Numbered from the stretch's first letter, positions 23,743 to 31,630 are shown. The stretch is 37,909 bases of DNA from CAYUNA01 sp047629355 (GCA_047629355.1 JBLHWU010000031.1:1-37909); one strand, 5' to 3'. Program-made: numbers and translations. Notes: a model not told the origin generated them from the letters alone.

Positions 23743-26034
23743 ATGAAAATGTCAATAAACTATAAAAAGATTGTTATGCGAATGTTGAAAAAAAGCCTTT
23801 TGACTCTTTTAATGGCAGTATTTCTCCAAATTGGAATTGCTGGTGAAGGAATGTGGCTCCCCTTATTATTGCAAGCACTCAATGAAAGTGAAATGCAAGC
23901 ATTGGGCATGAAAATGACTGCTGAAGACGTGTATAGTGTCAATAAAGGTAGTCTCAAGGATGCGATTGTGCATTTTGGTGGATTTTGTACGGGAGAAGTG
24001 ATTTCTGACCAAGGCTTGGTTTTGACCAATCATCATTGTGGCTATGGACAAATTCAGTCGCACTCTTCCTTAGAAAAAAACTATTTAGAAGATGGGTTTT
24101 GGGCAATGAACAAAGGAGAGGAATTACCAAATCCAGGCTTGTTTGTGACTTTTATTGACCGAATAGAAGATGTTTCCAAAACAGCTTTGCAAGGTGTAAA
24201 TGAGGACATGTCTGAAAAAGAAAGACAGTCAACGATTGATAAAAACTTGGATGCTATTAAAAAAAGCTTTGTCAAAAAAGATTACGAAGATATCGTGATT
24301 CGTCCATTTTTCAAAGGCAATCAGTACTTCTTATTTGTCACTTTGACTTATAATGACGTTCGTTTGGTAGGTGCGCCGCCGTCATCAATTGGAAAATTTG
24401 GGGCAGATACTGATAACTGGGTTTGGCCGCGTCACACTGGTGATTTTTCTATGTTTCGCATTTATGCAGGTAAAGATAATTTGCCAGCAGAGTACTCGAC
24501 AGAGAATGTACCGATGAAGCCGAAGCACTCGCTTCCCGTTTCTTTGGATGGTGTTTATGAAGGTGATTTTACCTTAGTTTTTGGCTTTCCCGGTAGCACG
24601 GACTCTTACTTGCCTTCTCCAGCGATGGCGATGGAAGTGGATGTTTTAGACCCTGCAAAAATCTCGATTCGTGACAAGACATTGGCTATCTATAATCGGG
24701 AAATGCGTGCTGATCCTGAGGTGAAAATTCAATATGCTTCTAAGCAATCGAGCTTGTCAAATGCTTGGAAAAAATGGCAGGGTATTATCCTCGGTATCAA
24801 CCGAACGAAAGGCTTGGAAAAGAAGCAAAAATTTGAAAAGAAATTTCTGAATAAAGTAGCTCGAAATCCAGAATGGTCGGATAAATATGGGAATGTTCTA
24901 GGAGAGTTTGAGGAACTATATGCCAAAATTGAACCCTATTCTTTGGCAAGAGATTATTACAATGAAATCACGGGGCGGAATGTTGAATTGCTGAGAATTA
25001 CCCGTAATTATTTGAGGTTAGCCAGTCGTTATGAAGAAAGTGGAGCAGCGGGATATGATGAATTTAAAGTAAGGTTGAAACCTTACATGCAGAAATTTTA
25101 TAAAGACTACCGACCTAATATTGACCAAGAAGTTTTCGCTGTTTTGAGTAAAAAATATGTTGACGACATGGAGTTGACTTACGTGCCAGATGTCTTGACA
25201 AATTTGGTAGCAAAGTCAGGAGGTGATTTTGAAAAAATGGCCGCGTCGATGTACGAAAAATCATTTTTAACGAATGAAAAAGCGGCGATGGACATGTTTG
25301 ACAAACCAGCAAAAGAAGCGATGGATATGTTGATGCAAGATCCCGCTTTTCAATTAATGAAAAACTGGAAGCGCGTTTATGATGATAAAGTTGCTGCTAA
25401 GTACAATGAATCCAACGAACGCATTAACCAATTGCAGCGGACTTATATGGCTGCCTTGATGGAGGTCTTTCCAAATAAAACGTTTTATCCTGATGCCAAT
25501 AGCACGATGCGGGTTAGCTATGGAAATGTTGAACCTTACAAGCCACGCGATGGTGTAGAGTACAATATCAAAACCTATTTAGGAGGTATCATGGAAAAAT
25601 ATGTGCCTGGAGATTACGAATTTGATGTACCCGAAAAATTACGTCGATTGTATCGTGGACAAGATTATGGACAATATGGCGAAGGCTCAAAAATGCCAGT
25701 TTGCTTTATTGGTTCTAACCATACGACTGGTGGTAATTCAGGAAGTCCAGCGATTGATGCACACGGAAATTTGGTGGGTCTCAACTTTGACCGAGCATGG
25801 GAAGGTACGATGAGTGACATCAGTTATGACCGAAGTATTTGCCGAAATATTATGGTGGATGCGCGTTACATTTTGTTTATTGTCGATAAATATGCTGGGG
25901 CAAAACACTTGGTAGATGAAATGAAATTGGTGCATCCGAAAGCCTTGAAAAGTGACCCGAAGAAAAGGATAACAGACCCAAGAATGAAGGTTGCGCCGAG
26001 GGAGAATATGAGACATCAGAAACGTAAAAATTAA
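23743..26034 (+). CDS. S46-family dipeptidyl-peptidase, DPP11-like
   Basis: 763 residues, a normal S46 length. The N-terminal signal (hydrophobic 18-32) may start at the ATG used or at Met12/Met14. The chymotrypsin-like fold is interrupted by a helical domain, as usual in S46. TNHHCGYG gives the catalytic His (97/98) and GNSGSPA gives nucleophile Ser666. Arg684, 18 residues after the Ser (GLNFDRAWEGT), matches the Arg that makes DPP11 specific for Asp or Glu at P1; DPP7 has Gly there. The enzyme removes dipeptides from peptide N-termini in the periplasm and supports peptide use as carbon and nitrogen source. The last 28 residues are very basic, which is unusual. A perfect palindrome starts 20 bases after the stop. 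Confidence 0.93.
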   Translation: MKMSINYKKIVMRMLKKSLLTLLMAVFLQIGIAGEGMWLPLLLQALNESEMQALGMKMTAEDVYSVNKGSLKDAIVHFGGFCTGEVISDQGLVLTNHHCGYGQIQSHSSLEKNYLEDGFWAMNKGEELPNPGLFVTFIDRIEDVSKTALQGVNEDMSEKERQSTIDKNLDAIKKSFVKKDYEDIVIRPFFKGNQYFLFVTLTYNDVRLVGAPPSSIGKFGADTDNWVWPRHTGDFSMFRIYAGKDNLPAEYSTENVPMKPKHSLPVSLDGVYEGDFTLVFGFPGSTDSYLPSPAMAMEVDVLDPAKISIRDKTLAIYNREMRADPEVKIQYASKQSSLSNAWKKWQGIILGINRTKGLEKKQKFEKKFLNKVARNPEWSDKYGNVLGEFEELYAKIEPYSLARDYYNEITGRNVELLRITRNYLRLASRYEESGAAGYDEFKVRLKPYMQKFYKDYRPNIDQEVFAVLSKKYVDDMELTYVPDVLTNLVAKSGGDFEKMAASMYEKSFLTNEKAAMDMFDKPAKEAMDMLMQDPAFQLMKNWKRVYDDKVAAKYNESNERINQLQRTYMAALMEVFPNKTFYPDANSTMRVSYGNVEPYKPRDGVEYNIKTYLGGIMEKYVPGDYEFDVPEKLRRLYRGQDYGQYGEGSKMPVCFIGSNHTTGGNSGSPAIDAHGNLVGLNFDRAWEGTMSDISYDRSICRNIMVDARYILFIVDKYAGAKHLVDEMKLVHPKALKSDPKKRITDPRMKVAPRENMRHQKRKN

Positions 26035-26043
26035 ATGAATGAT

Positions 26044-26275
26044 TAAAGCGCTGTAACTACTCAGGTAACTCGGATTAGAAATCCGAGTTACCTGAGTAGT
26101 TAAGTAGGTGACCTTAAATAATCGACACTTTTAACAGAGGATATTTTTTGTTTAAGAAATTTAAAAAATCCTTTAATAGTCCTTCTATTGAAGGCGTTTT
26201 TAAGTTTTTTAAACGGAAAATAGTCCTGTCGAAAAGTGTCGATTATTTAGGGGCACTTACTTACAATGCGCTTTA
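26044..26275. repeat. Long palindromic repeat (E1) interrupted by a 45-bp inserted palindrome
   Basis: Outer arms TAAAGCGC (26044-26051) and GCGCTTTA (26268-26275). The inner arms are AAATAATCGACACTTTT (26116-26132) and its exact complement (26232-26248). Inside are the family's ACAGAGGATATTTTTTG block (from about 26134) and its partner GGAAAATAGTCCTGT. If the 45-bp insertion and one TA are removed, the left arm reads TGTAAGTAGGTG, matching the right arm's TTGTAAGTAAGTG. The restored element is about 185 bp, the same size as copies B, C and E2. Confidence 0.65.
26054..26102. mobile_element. Perfect 45-bp palindrome flanked by TA; may also end peptidase transcription
   Basis: The insert 26056-26100 starts ACTACTCAGGT and ends ACCTGAGTAGT. 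It is a perfect palindrome around the loop AGA, and the pairing continues through the flanking TA on each side. TA borders are what IS630/Tc1-mariner-type transposition would leave. The same end sequence occurs at 30020-30168 and at 37802-37812. A stem of this strength, 20 bases after the peptidase stop, could also act as a transcription or mRNA end, though there is no U-tract. Confidence 0.55.
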
Positions 26276-26294
26276 TACTATTAATCCCTAAAAA

Positions 26295-26858
26295 TTAATC
26301 ATTAATGATTAATTCTGGTTTTACCTCAAAAAAGCTAAAAATTGTGGTTCCATAATTGCGCGATTGCACAAAATTAGGATGTTTTTCAAAATTATGATTG
26401 GGATTATGTTCCATTACAAACCAGCCATTTTCATTCAAGATACCTTTTTCAAATATCTTATCAGGAATCGTATCTAAAATCGGCAAAGGGTAGGGCGGTC
26501 CCGCAAAAATATAGTCATATGTTTCATGGGCACGTTGAATAAATTTAAACACATCCGCTCTATGTATTTTTAAATAATCTTGAATTTTCAACTCTTCAGA
26601 AGTCTTTCTAACAAAGTTAACACAGCCGCCAAACTTGTCCACATAAGTCACATCCCGACAGCCACGAGAGATAAATTCGTAGCTATGATTGCCTGTTCCA
26701 CCAAATAAATCCAGTACTTTTAAATCTTCAAAATTGAAATTATTATATAAAATATTAAATAATCCTTCCTTGGCATAGTCCGTCGTCGGTCGAGTCGGCC
26801 AATTTTTAGCGGGTGGATTAAAGCGGCGTCCTTTGAATTCTCCTCCAATGATTCTCAT
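26295..26858 (-). CDS. rsmD: RsmD-family 16S rRNA guanine-N2 methyltransferase
   Basis: 187 residues, normal for RsmD. MRIIGGEFKGRRF at the N-terminus is the family signature, and RPTTDYAKEGLFNIL matches the conserved RPT...REALFN block. The SAM-binding motif I is VLDLFGGTGNHSYEF (48-62). Motif IV, normally (D/N)PPY, reads AGPPYP (119-124): the Asp is replaced by Gly. RsmD methylates G966 of 16S rRNA during 30S assembly. I cannot tell whether the Gly is normal for this lineage or weakens activity; the rest of the fold is intact. It lies downstream of the DUF3822 gene, a linkage known in Bacteroidota. Confidence 0.9.
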   Translation of the reverse strand: MRIIGGEFKGRRFNPPAKNWPTRPTTDYAKEGLFNILYNNFNFEDLKVLDLFGGTGNHSYEFISRGCRDVTYVDKFGGCVNFVRKTSEELKIQDYLKIHRADVFKFIQRAHETYDYIFAGPPYPLPILDTIPDKIFEKGILNENGWFVMEHNPNHNFEKHPNFVQSRNYGTTIFSFFEVKPELIIND

Positions 26859-26913
26859 GTATTTATTTTTAAGGAATAGGCGTACAAGACTACATATTCT
26901 ATTGATTTTTTTG

Positions 26914-26921
26914 CAAAAGTA
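26914..26921 (-). promoter_or_regulatory. Possible -7 element of rsmD
   Basis: On the minus strand TACTTTTG matches the Bacteroidota TAnnTTTG consensus, 55 bases before the rsmD ATG. I see no convincing -33 TTG at 19-21 bases, so this is a weak call. Confidence 0.3.
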
Positions 26922-27109
26922 ATTATTTCAGAGAGGACTAATTATTATTTATAAAATAATTCTATTTTTTCGAAAGGCTATGATTCCTTTATACGTAGGG
27001 GTGTAACCGTGTGGTTGTCCAATATATTGATTTACAGAAGGTTGGGTAACCATAAGAATACACTTCTAAGAAGGAAAAAAATCAAGTAAATTTTAATATT
27101 TTACCGGTC

Positions 27110-27967
27110 CTAAAGCAATTTTAAAGCAAAAAGATTGAAAAAATAGTGGGCAGGCACACTTCTAAAGGTAGAATTGAGGACAATGTCATCTGGTAGTGTA
27201 GTAAACGTAATATTTCGGATATACCGATAGAGGCTTTTATGAATTTCTGAATCTTCTAAAATCTCTCCAGAAAGTTGCAAGAATGCTTTATTCTGGTCAA
27301 GATTGAACTGTTCAAAAACCAGCAGTACGTAATACAGACAATCTGCCGCAGATTGAAATTCAAAATTATTATAAAAATGGAGTTGTCCGTTATCAAAAAA
27401 GCAGACCTCAAAGTTAGATTTTCGGAAATTGACAAAGACAATTTTTTGAGCAGAGCCTATTGTTTTTTTAGTGCATCCGGTTAAGAAGGGAGTCGTACGA
27501 TGAAAGATTTTGGAGCTGGGCTGAGCCGTTTTAACAAATTTTTGTAAGGCTGAATCCTGCTCATAAACAACCATTGTTTTCAACTTCGTAATTTCATTGA
27601 AATCAACCTTAGAAGTAGTATCTATATTGGACAATTCCTCTAAATAAGTCGTTGCTCTTTTAGGATTAAACAATCGCTTGGGCACGAGTGCAACAAGGTT
27701 ATTACCAAATGCAATATGACATTTTCGATACAGGAATTTCAGTAAAGCATCTTTTTCAAAAATGGTTTGAAAAGAGGATAGGCGAGGAGGCATATCTTTA
27801 ATATCTGACGCAATTTTGTATTGTTTCAATACCAAAATCTTGCCTTCCTGGTCGGAGACAGCATAAACTAAACTGTCCATTCGTAGAAGAATGGACAGTT
27901 CGTATAGCGACGAAGACTTTTTATTAAAATCAGCGTCTGTTATTTCTAAAGTTACTTGGATTCCCAA
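27110..27967 (-). CDS. DUF3822 family protein
   Basis: 285 residues with no signal peptide or membrane segment. The pattern at the start (VTLEITDADFNKKSSSLYEL, then SLVYAVSDQEGKILVLKQY) and its place before rsmD fit DUF3822, a Bacteroidota family. The fold is thought to be of the actin-like ATPase type (inference from family descriptions, not visible here). The start is a TTG at 27967 that overlaps the last 16 bases of the preceding gene. No ATG is available upstream before an in-frame stop, and the next Met (residue 30) would cut the conserved N-terminus. Translational coupling with the upstream gene is therefore likely. A role beside the pilin-like protein, such as a PilM-like partner, is speculative. 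Confidence 0.82.
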   Translation of the reverse strand: MGIQVTLEITDADFNKKSSSLYELSILLRMDSLVYAVSDQEGKILVLKQYKIASDIKDMPPRLSSFQTIFEKDALLKFLYRKCHIAFGNNLVALVPKRLFNPKRATTYLEELSNIDTTSKVDFNEITKLKTMVVYEQDSALQKFVKTAQPSSKIFHRTTPFLTGCTKKTIGSAQKIVFVNFRKSNFEVCFFDNGQLHFYNNFEFQSAADCLYYVLLVFEQFNLDQNKAFLQLSGEILEDSEIHKSLYRYIRNITFTTLPDDIVLNSTFRSVPAHYFFNLFALKLL

Positions 27968-28542
27968 TTTCCTGCAAGCGTTGCTTTGTTCATATCACCG
28001 AATTTGAGTATCTCATTCGGTTTGTAATTCTTGTCATATTTCTGGAATTTAGGCGTACCATATATACCCATGAAATCTGACCAAAGAGTTCCTACTTCTA
28101 CAACATTCACCAGTGTTTTCTGGCTTCTGATAGTATCGGCACCAATTCTGAATACTTTACCAGCACCGAAAGGTACGTACTCTAAAGAATCTAAAGACAT
28201 GCCTATATTTGCCATAGAGTCAGCTGCCATAATAAAGGTAGTATCGTAAGAAACCACCGAGTTATTAGGGTCATCCGGGTCACCGTTGACGTTGATAATC
28301 AAGAAAGTATCTGAAGATAAAGAGGTCTTCAAGGCATTGAAATCTGCCGCGTACTCTTGCTTAATACCATAGTATGCCTTCTGAGCAACACGTATGGTAA
28401 TCAATTTTTCGACAACAGCATCACGCCGTTTTTCGAGTTCTTCTTTAAAGGCAATCGGTTCTTCGATGCTCTTAATTAGTAAGAAAACAAGAAACCCTAT
28501 AAGAGCAACAAGTATTAGATTAAAGATAGTTCTTTTTTTCAT
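27952..28542 (-). CDS. Small single-span membrane protein, pilin-like arrangement, function unknown
   Basis: 196 residues. One N-terminal membrane segment (6-24: IFNLILVALIGFLVFLLIK) is followed by a long charged helix (EELEKRRDAVVEKLITIRVAQKAY) and a mostly beta remainder. The block AQKAYYGIKQEYAADFNAL is very like the linker after the N-terminal helix of type IV pilin-like proteins, although no prepilin peptidase site (G-F-T-L-x-E) is seen. The end overlaps the DUF3822 gene by 16 bases. An envelope role with DUF3822 is a reasonable guess. I cannot name the family. Confidence 0.72.
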   Translation of the reverse strand: MKKRTIFNLILVALIGFLVFLLIKSIEEPIAFKEELEKRRDAVVEKLITIRVAQKAYYGIKQEYAADFNALKTSLSSDTFLIINVNGDPDDPNNSVVSYDTTFIMAADSMANIGMSLDSLEYVPFGAGKVFRIGADTIRSQKTLVNVVEVGTLWSDFMGIYGTPKFQKYDKNYKPNEILKFGDMNKATLAGNWESK

Positions 28543-28709
28543 TCCGAATTGTTTTGATGCAATGATAATAAATTTGTAAAAAACACCGTGATAATTTCAC
28601 CTGCAATTTTATGGATTTTACTTCACAAAAAAAAAACAATTCATAAAAGAATGTAAATAATTTTAAAATTTATTGGAAATTGTGTAAAAAAACAGATTTT
28701 ATAATGTTA

Positions 28710-29105
28710 TTATTTTCCAATGTTGCACTTTCCGAAGTATTGTGCGCCTTCATCGACAATTAAATACTCGGCAGTAATGTCACCTTTGATAACAGCCATA
28801 CTTTTTAGGTGCAATGTCCCATTTACAATTAAGTTACCGTCAAATGTTCCTGTGATGATGGCGTCTTTGGTCGAAATAGTACCTTCGACTATTCCTGTTT
28901 CACCCATCACCAACTTTTCCTGACAGTTTACGGTTCCTTTTATACTACCATCCACGCGAATGTTGGTGTTGGACTTGATGATTCCCTCGATATGGGTACC
29001 TTCTGCGATGACGCAAGTTAAGTCTTTGTCTCCTCCTTTGGAAGGTTGGCTGTTTGAACTTTGAGTGTCGGTAGCTGGTTTTGGTCTTGATTTAGTTCCT
29101 AACAT
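28710..29105 (-). CDS. Bactofilin (polymer-forming cytoskeletal protein)
   Basis: 131 residues. An unstructured Ser/Gln/Lys-rich N-terminus (1-30) precedes a right-handed beta-helix core (about 31-125) made of short repeats with Gly turns: GTHIEGIIKSNTNIRVDG, SIKGTVNCQEKLVMGETG, TISTKDAIITGTFDGNLIVN. This is the bactofilin pattern. Bactofilins polymerise without nucleotide and organise cell-wall synthesis or polar structures at the inner membrane. The gene is first in a minus-strand group with the pilin-like protein, DUF3822 and rsmD, with a gap of 167 bases after it. The short, unprocessed N-terminus is typical of the family. Confidence 0.92.
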   Translation of the reverse strand: MLGTKSRPKPATDTQSSNSQPSKGGDKDLTCVIAEGTHIEGIIKSNTNIRVDGSIKGTVNCQEKLVMGETGIVEGTISTKDAIITGTFDGNLIVNGTLHLKSMAVIKGDITAEYLIVDEGAQYFGKCNIGK

Positions 29106-29371
29106 TTAATTATATGTTTGCTGGATTATGGAAATAGAGATTTTTTTCCAAAATAAATTTTTAATCAAGAGACGTTTCCCTTAATTTCTAAATCCTTTGC
29201 TTTTTGGCAAAATATTTATTTGGAAAATTTCAAGAACTGGATTATTTTATTTAAAAACTTAGAACTCACCTAGCTTAAGTAATTGCTACGAGTTACTTAA
29301 CTTGTCTCTTCTCCAAAATCAGGAGAAGCGTTGTAGTCAGTTAATTTTTAAATTCACTATAAAACTTCCGT

Positions 29372-29559
29372 AAAAGCCTTACTAAGAACGCGAAAAAAAT
29401 AGCTACAAATTCTTGACAGGATATTTTGTCTTCATTTTTTACTTTGATAATGCTCATTATATCAACATAAATTGTAGTTTCAAAGTAAAAAATAGAAACA
29501 AAACGGCTATCTCAAGAATGTCAATTTCTTTATTTATTTCGCATTCCTTAGGTGCTTTT
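29372..29559. repeat. Long palindromic repeat E2
   Basis: About 188 bp. Outer arms AAAAGC (29372-29377) / GCTTTT (29554-29559), then a CGCGAA / TTCGCA region, AAATTCTTGA (29407-29416) / TCAAGAAT (29512-29519), TTTTGT (29424-29429) / ACAAAA, and a perfect 12-bp inner stem TTTTTTACTTTG (29435-29446) / CAAAGTAAAAAA (29481-29492). The left inner block TTGACAGGATATTTTGTC is shared with E4, and the loop TGCTCATTATATCAACATAA is shared with E4 and the 2788 element. Confidence 0.7.
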
Positions 29560-29846
29560 GATTTTCCTAAAGTGTGTGGATTACCTATTTGTTTAAGCTA
29601 AAAAAGACGGAGAATATATATCGGTCATTAATCTATGGTAAAAATTTATATATAGCAAATATATATCCAACTTTCTTCAAAAAAAATAAAAAAAGAATAT
29701 TTGTTATGGGTCTTGGGTGAAATGCCCTAATTCGGTGGTAAGTTTTCTTGAAGAGGTGAAATTTATTTTTTCTGAAATCTCAATATATTGTTGTTCCAAA
29801 CAAAAGGGTAGAGCAATAAATCAGAAATAATGATTTATCTAAAATA

Positions 29847-29985
29847 GGGGGAGTTTGAAGGGTAAGAACGATTTATATAAAAAACTGTTCTTTGCTCTTC
29901 AAACTCCCCACCCACCTAGCAGAAGGCGAGGCGCACTGTATTTTTTGAAGCTCGAAAATCTTAGAATTTCTTCGATTTTCAGGTA
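29847..29985 (+). repeat. Three-hairpin palindromic repeat, copy A
   Basis: Order H1-H2-H3 on the plus strand. H1 has perfect 13-bp outer arms GGGGAGTTTGAAG (29848-29860) / CTTCAAACTCCCC (29897-29909) and an inner AAGAAC/GTTCTT pairing. The H2 region (29910-29932) is G+C-rich but poorly paired. GCGCACTGTAT (29931-29941) is identical to copy B. H3 is GAAAATC (29954-29960) / GATTTTC (29974-29980) inside AAGCTCGAAAATCTTA. No outer stem was found; the right flank may have been lost where the next element begins. Confidence 0.6.
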
Positions 29986-30019
29986 CTTACGTGTTACACA
30001 AGCAGTTACCAAATTTGCA

Positions 30020-30168
30020 ACTACTCAGGTAATTTAATTTATTGATTATCAGTTATTTATAGTTTTGTTTAAAAATGATATTTGTCTGATTTTCTCATTT
30101 TTTTAACATTTCCGTAACTTAAAAATCATTTTTTTAACTAAAAATAGACTAAAAACCACCTGAGTAGT
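30020..30168. mobile_element. MITE-like element with ACTACTCAGGT ends
   Basis: Terminal inverted repeats ACTACTCAGGT (30020-30030) and ACCTGAGTAGT (30158-30168), 149 bp in total. The flanking dinucleotides are CA and TA, compatible with an original TA duplication. The interior is A+T-rich and itself largely palindromic (AGTTATTTATAG and CTAAAAATAGACT regions, AAAAATGAT / ATCATTTTT). It has no coding capacity. Confidence 0.5.
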
Positions 30169-30213
30169 TACCCAAATTTTCTTATCTGTCAGGCGCGGAG
30201 GAATTAAATAAAC

Positions 30214-30615
30214 TTACAAATCCTCCTCATCAATATGCTCTTTCTTGAATCCATCAATTTCCCGTCGTTCCCGCTTCGTTGGTCGACCTGTGCCTCTCTC
30301 CCGTCGTTCTGAGCCTCCTTTTCCAACAAACCAATCCTTGTATTTATTTAATTCATCTTCTGGCGTCAAATTTTCATAACAAGCCATCGCAATTGGCGCG
30401 CCGACTCGTTTTTCAATTAGTTGCAGAATTTTAAATTCCAAGTTGAATCCTTCCTTCTTGACAAAAACATGCTCATGGCCGACTACCAAAAATGAGGGTT
30501 TGACGTTCACTTCTCCAACTTTTATTTTGCCCGATTTACAAGCATCCGTTGCCATTGTCCGGGATTTAAAAATCCGAACGCTCCACAACCATTTGTCTAT
30601 TCTTACTTTTTTCAT
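30214..30615 (-). CDS. S4-domain RNA-binding protein, Hsp15/HslR-like
   Basis: 133 residues. The S4 domain is at 1-65 (VRIDKWLWSVRIFKSRTMAT, then ACKSGKIKVGEVNVKPSFLV). The rest is basic and charged, with RRERGTGRPTKRERREIDGF near the end, as in Hsp15. Hsp15 binds 50S subunits that carry a stalled peptidyl-tRNA after premature dissociation. The length and the basic C-terminal extension fit. It is a separate minus-strand gene with a large repeat region downstream and a 19-bp inverted repeat upstream. Confidence 0.88.
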   Translation of the reverse strand: MKKVRIDKWLWSVRIFKSRTMATDACKSGKIKVGEVNVKPSFLVVGHEHVFVKKEGFNLEFKILQLIEKRVGAPIAMACYENLTPEDELNKYKDWFVGKGGSERRERGTGRPTKRERREIDGFKKEHIDEEDL

Positions 30616-30632
30616 ATAATTTAAAAGATGTC

Positions 30633-30729
30633 AGAAGTCAGAGGTCAGACCGTTTCATTATCAGATAAATCAAGAGAACTGGATTGTTTTCTGACTTCTG
30701 ATAGCGAAGTGGTCTGACCTCTGACTTCT
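30633..30729. repeat. 97-bp inverted repeat with perfect 19-bp arms
   Basis: AGAAGTCAGAGGTCAGACC (30633-30651) and its exact complement (30711-30729) fill the gap between the PPK2 and S4 genes. The interior holds a further partial copy (CTGACTTCTGA at 30691-30701). It may serve as a terminator for PPK2, but there is no U-tract. The unusual TCAGA composition and perfect arms suggest a repeat or mobile origin. No flanking direct repeat was seen. Confidence 0.6.
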
Positions 30730-30734
30730 CGTTT

Positions 30735-31472
30735 TTATTCTTCCATAATTGGGTATTCCATATCTAATTCCTCCAACGCCTCCACAATCGCTTTACTCAC
30801 CACATAATCTCGATACCAGCGGTCATCGACGGGTACAATCGTCCAAGGAATGGCACTCTCATTCAGCACATATTCGTAGCATTGTTGATATTTATCCCAA
30901 TATTTTCGTTCTTCCCAATCACCGTCATTGTGTTTCCAAAACTTATCTGGCTCATGCAAACGTTCTTCCAATTCCAGTTTTTGCTGGTCTTTTGACAAGT
31001 GCAAAAAGAATTTCAACACGACAGTATTATTGTCAAATTGTAATAAATCTTCAAAAGCATTAATGGCAGCCATTCGTTTTTCTACGCGGGATTCTGGAAT
31101 CCAACCATGTACCCGCTGCACCAAAATGTCTTCGTAATGTGACCGATTAAAAATCTGAACTTGACCTTTAGCCGGACATTGTTTATGGACTCGCCAAATA
31201 AAATCGTGCGCAAATTCTTCATTCGTCGGCTTTTTAAAAGAATGCACACTCACTCCATCATGCAGGCAATATTTGAAAACATTTTTCACCGCGCCATCCT
31301 TTCCACTGGCATCCATTCCTTGAAAAATCACCAACACCGAGTGCTTGCCTTCTGCCCGCAACACCGCTTGCAATTCACCTAACCGTTTGGCGTAGCTTTT
31401 AGTTGCTTCTTTTAAGGCTTTTTTGTCCGCATTTTTTGGCGGCTTGGTTGAAATTTTATTAAGTTTTATCAT
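30735..31472 (-). CDS. PPK2-family polyphosphate kinase
   Basis: 245 residues. The Walker A loop is GMDASGKDG (52-60), with Asp54 as the conserved acidic residue. FNRSHYEDILVQRVHG (108-123) is the Walker B/substrate block of the family. The lid region LHLSKDQQKLELEERL (157-172) carries the basic residues that close over polyphosphate. PPK2 enzymes transfer phosphate between polyphosphate and nucleoside mono- or diphosphates. The single-domain length fits class I or III; sequence alone does not settle the preferred nucleotide. It stands alone on the minus strand, with a terminator hairpin upstream that insulates it from the DUF58 gene. Confidence 0.92.
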   Translation of the reverse strand: MIKLNKISTKPPKNADKKALKEATKSYAKRLGELQAVLRAEGKHSVLVIFQGMDASGKDGAVKNVFKYCLHDGVSVHSFKKPTNEEFAHDFIWRVHKQCPAKGQVQIFNRSHYEDILVQRVHGWIPESRVEKRMAAINAFEDLLQFDNNTVVLKFFLHLSKDQQKLELEERLHEPDKFWKHNDGDWEERKYWDKYQQCYEYVLNESAIPWTIVPVDDRWYRDYVVSKAIVEALEELDMEYPIMEE

Positions 31473-31545
31473 TGATTAATCTTTTTTGGAAAAAGGATAA
31501 ATGTACTATTTTTTTTGAAAAAGAAAAATTTGTAGTTATTAAAAA

Positions 31546-31581
31546 AAAAAACACCATAGTTTTTACACTATGGTGTTTTTT
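31546..31581 (-). terminator. Bidirectional-looking terminator after the DUF58 gene
   Basis: Perfect 15-bp stem AAAAAACACCATAGT, loop TTTTAC, with A-run and T-run on either side. It lies about 50 bases after the DUF58 stop (31631) on the minus strand. Confidence 0.8.
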
Positions 31582-31630
31582 AGGTGACAGTATTGACTAC
31601 AAAAAGGAGTCATTGTCAGTAGATTTGCCT

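Larger units (their letters stand above)
29106..30213. other. 1.1-kb gene-free region packed with palindromic repeats
   Basis: No convincing gene. Three palindromic elements are listed separately: E2 (29372-29559), copy A of the three-hairpin repeat (29847-29985) and the ACTACTCAGGT element (30020-30168). A smaller inverted repeat (TTAAGTAA/TTACTTAA) lies near 29274-29300. The stretch 29600-29846 is A+T-rich with nothing recognisable. The short plus-strand reading frame at 29413-29601 runs through E2 and is not a gene. Confidence 0.6.

Noticed and set aside
29413..29601. A 62-codon plus-strand reading frame in the gap after bactofilin
   Set aside because: It runs through the right half of palindrome E2 and has no protein features.
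29600..29846. A possible tRNA or small RNA gene
   Set aside because: No cloverleaf, no T-loop GGTTCGANNCC and no clear promoter-terminator pair.
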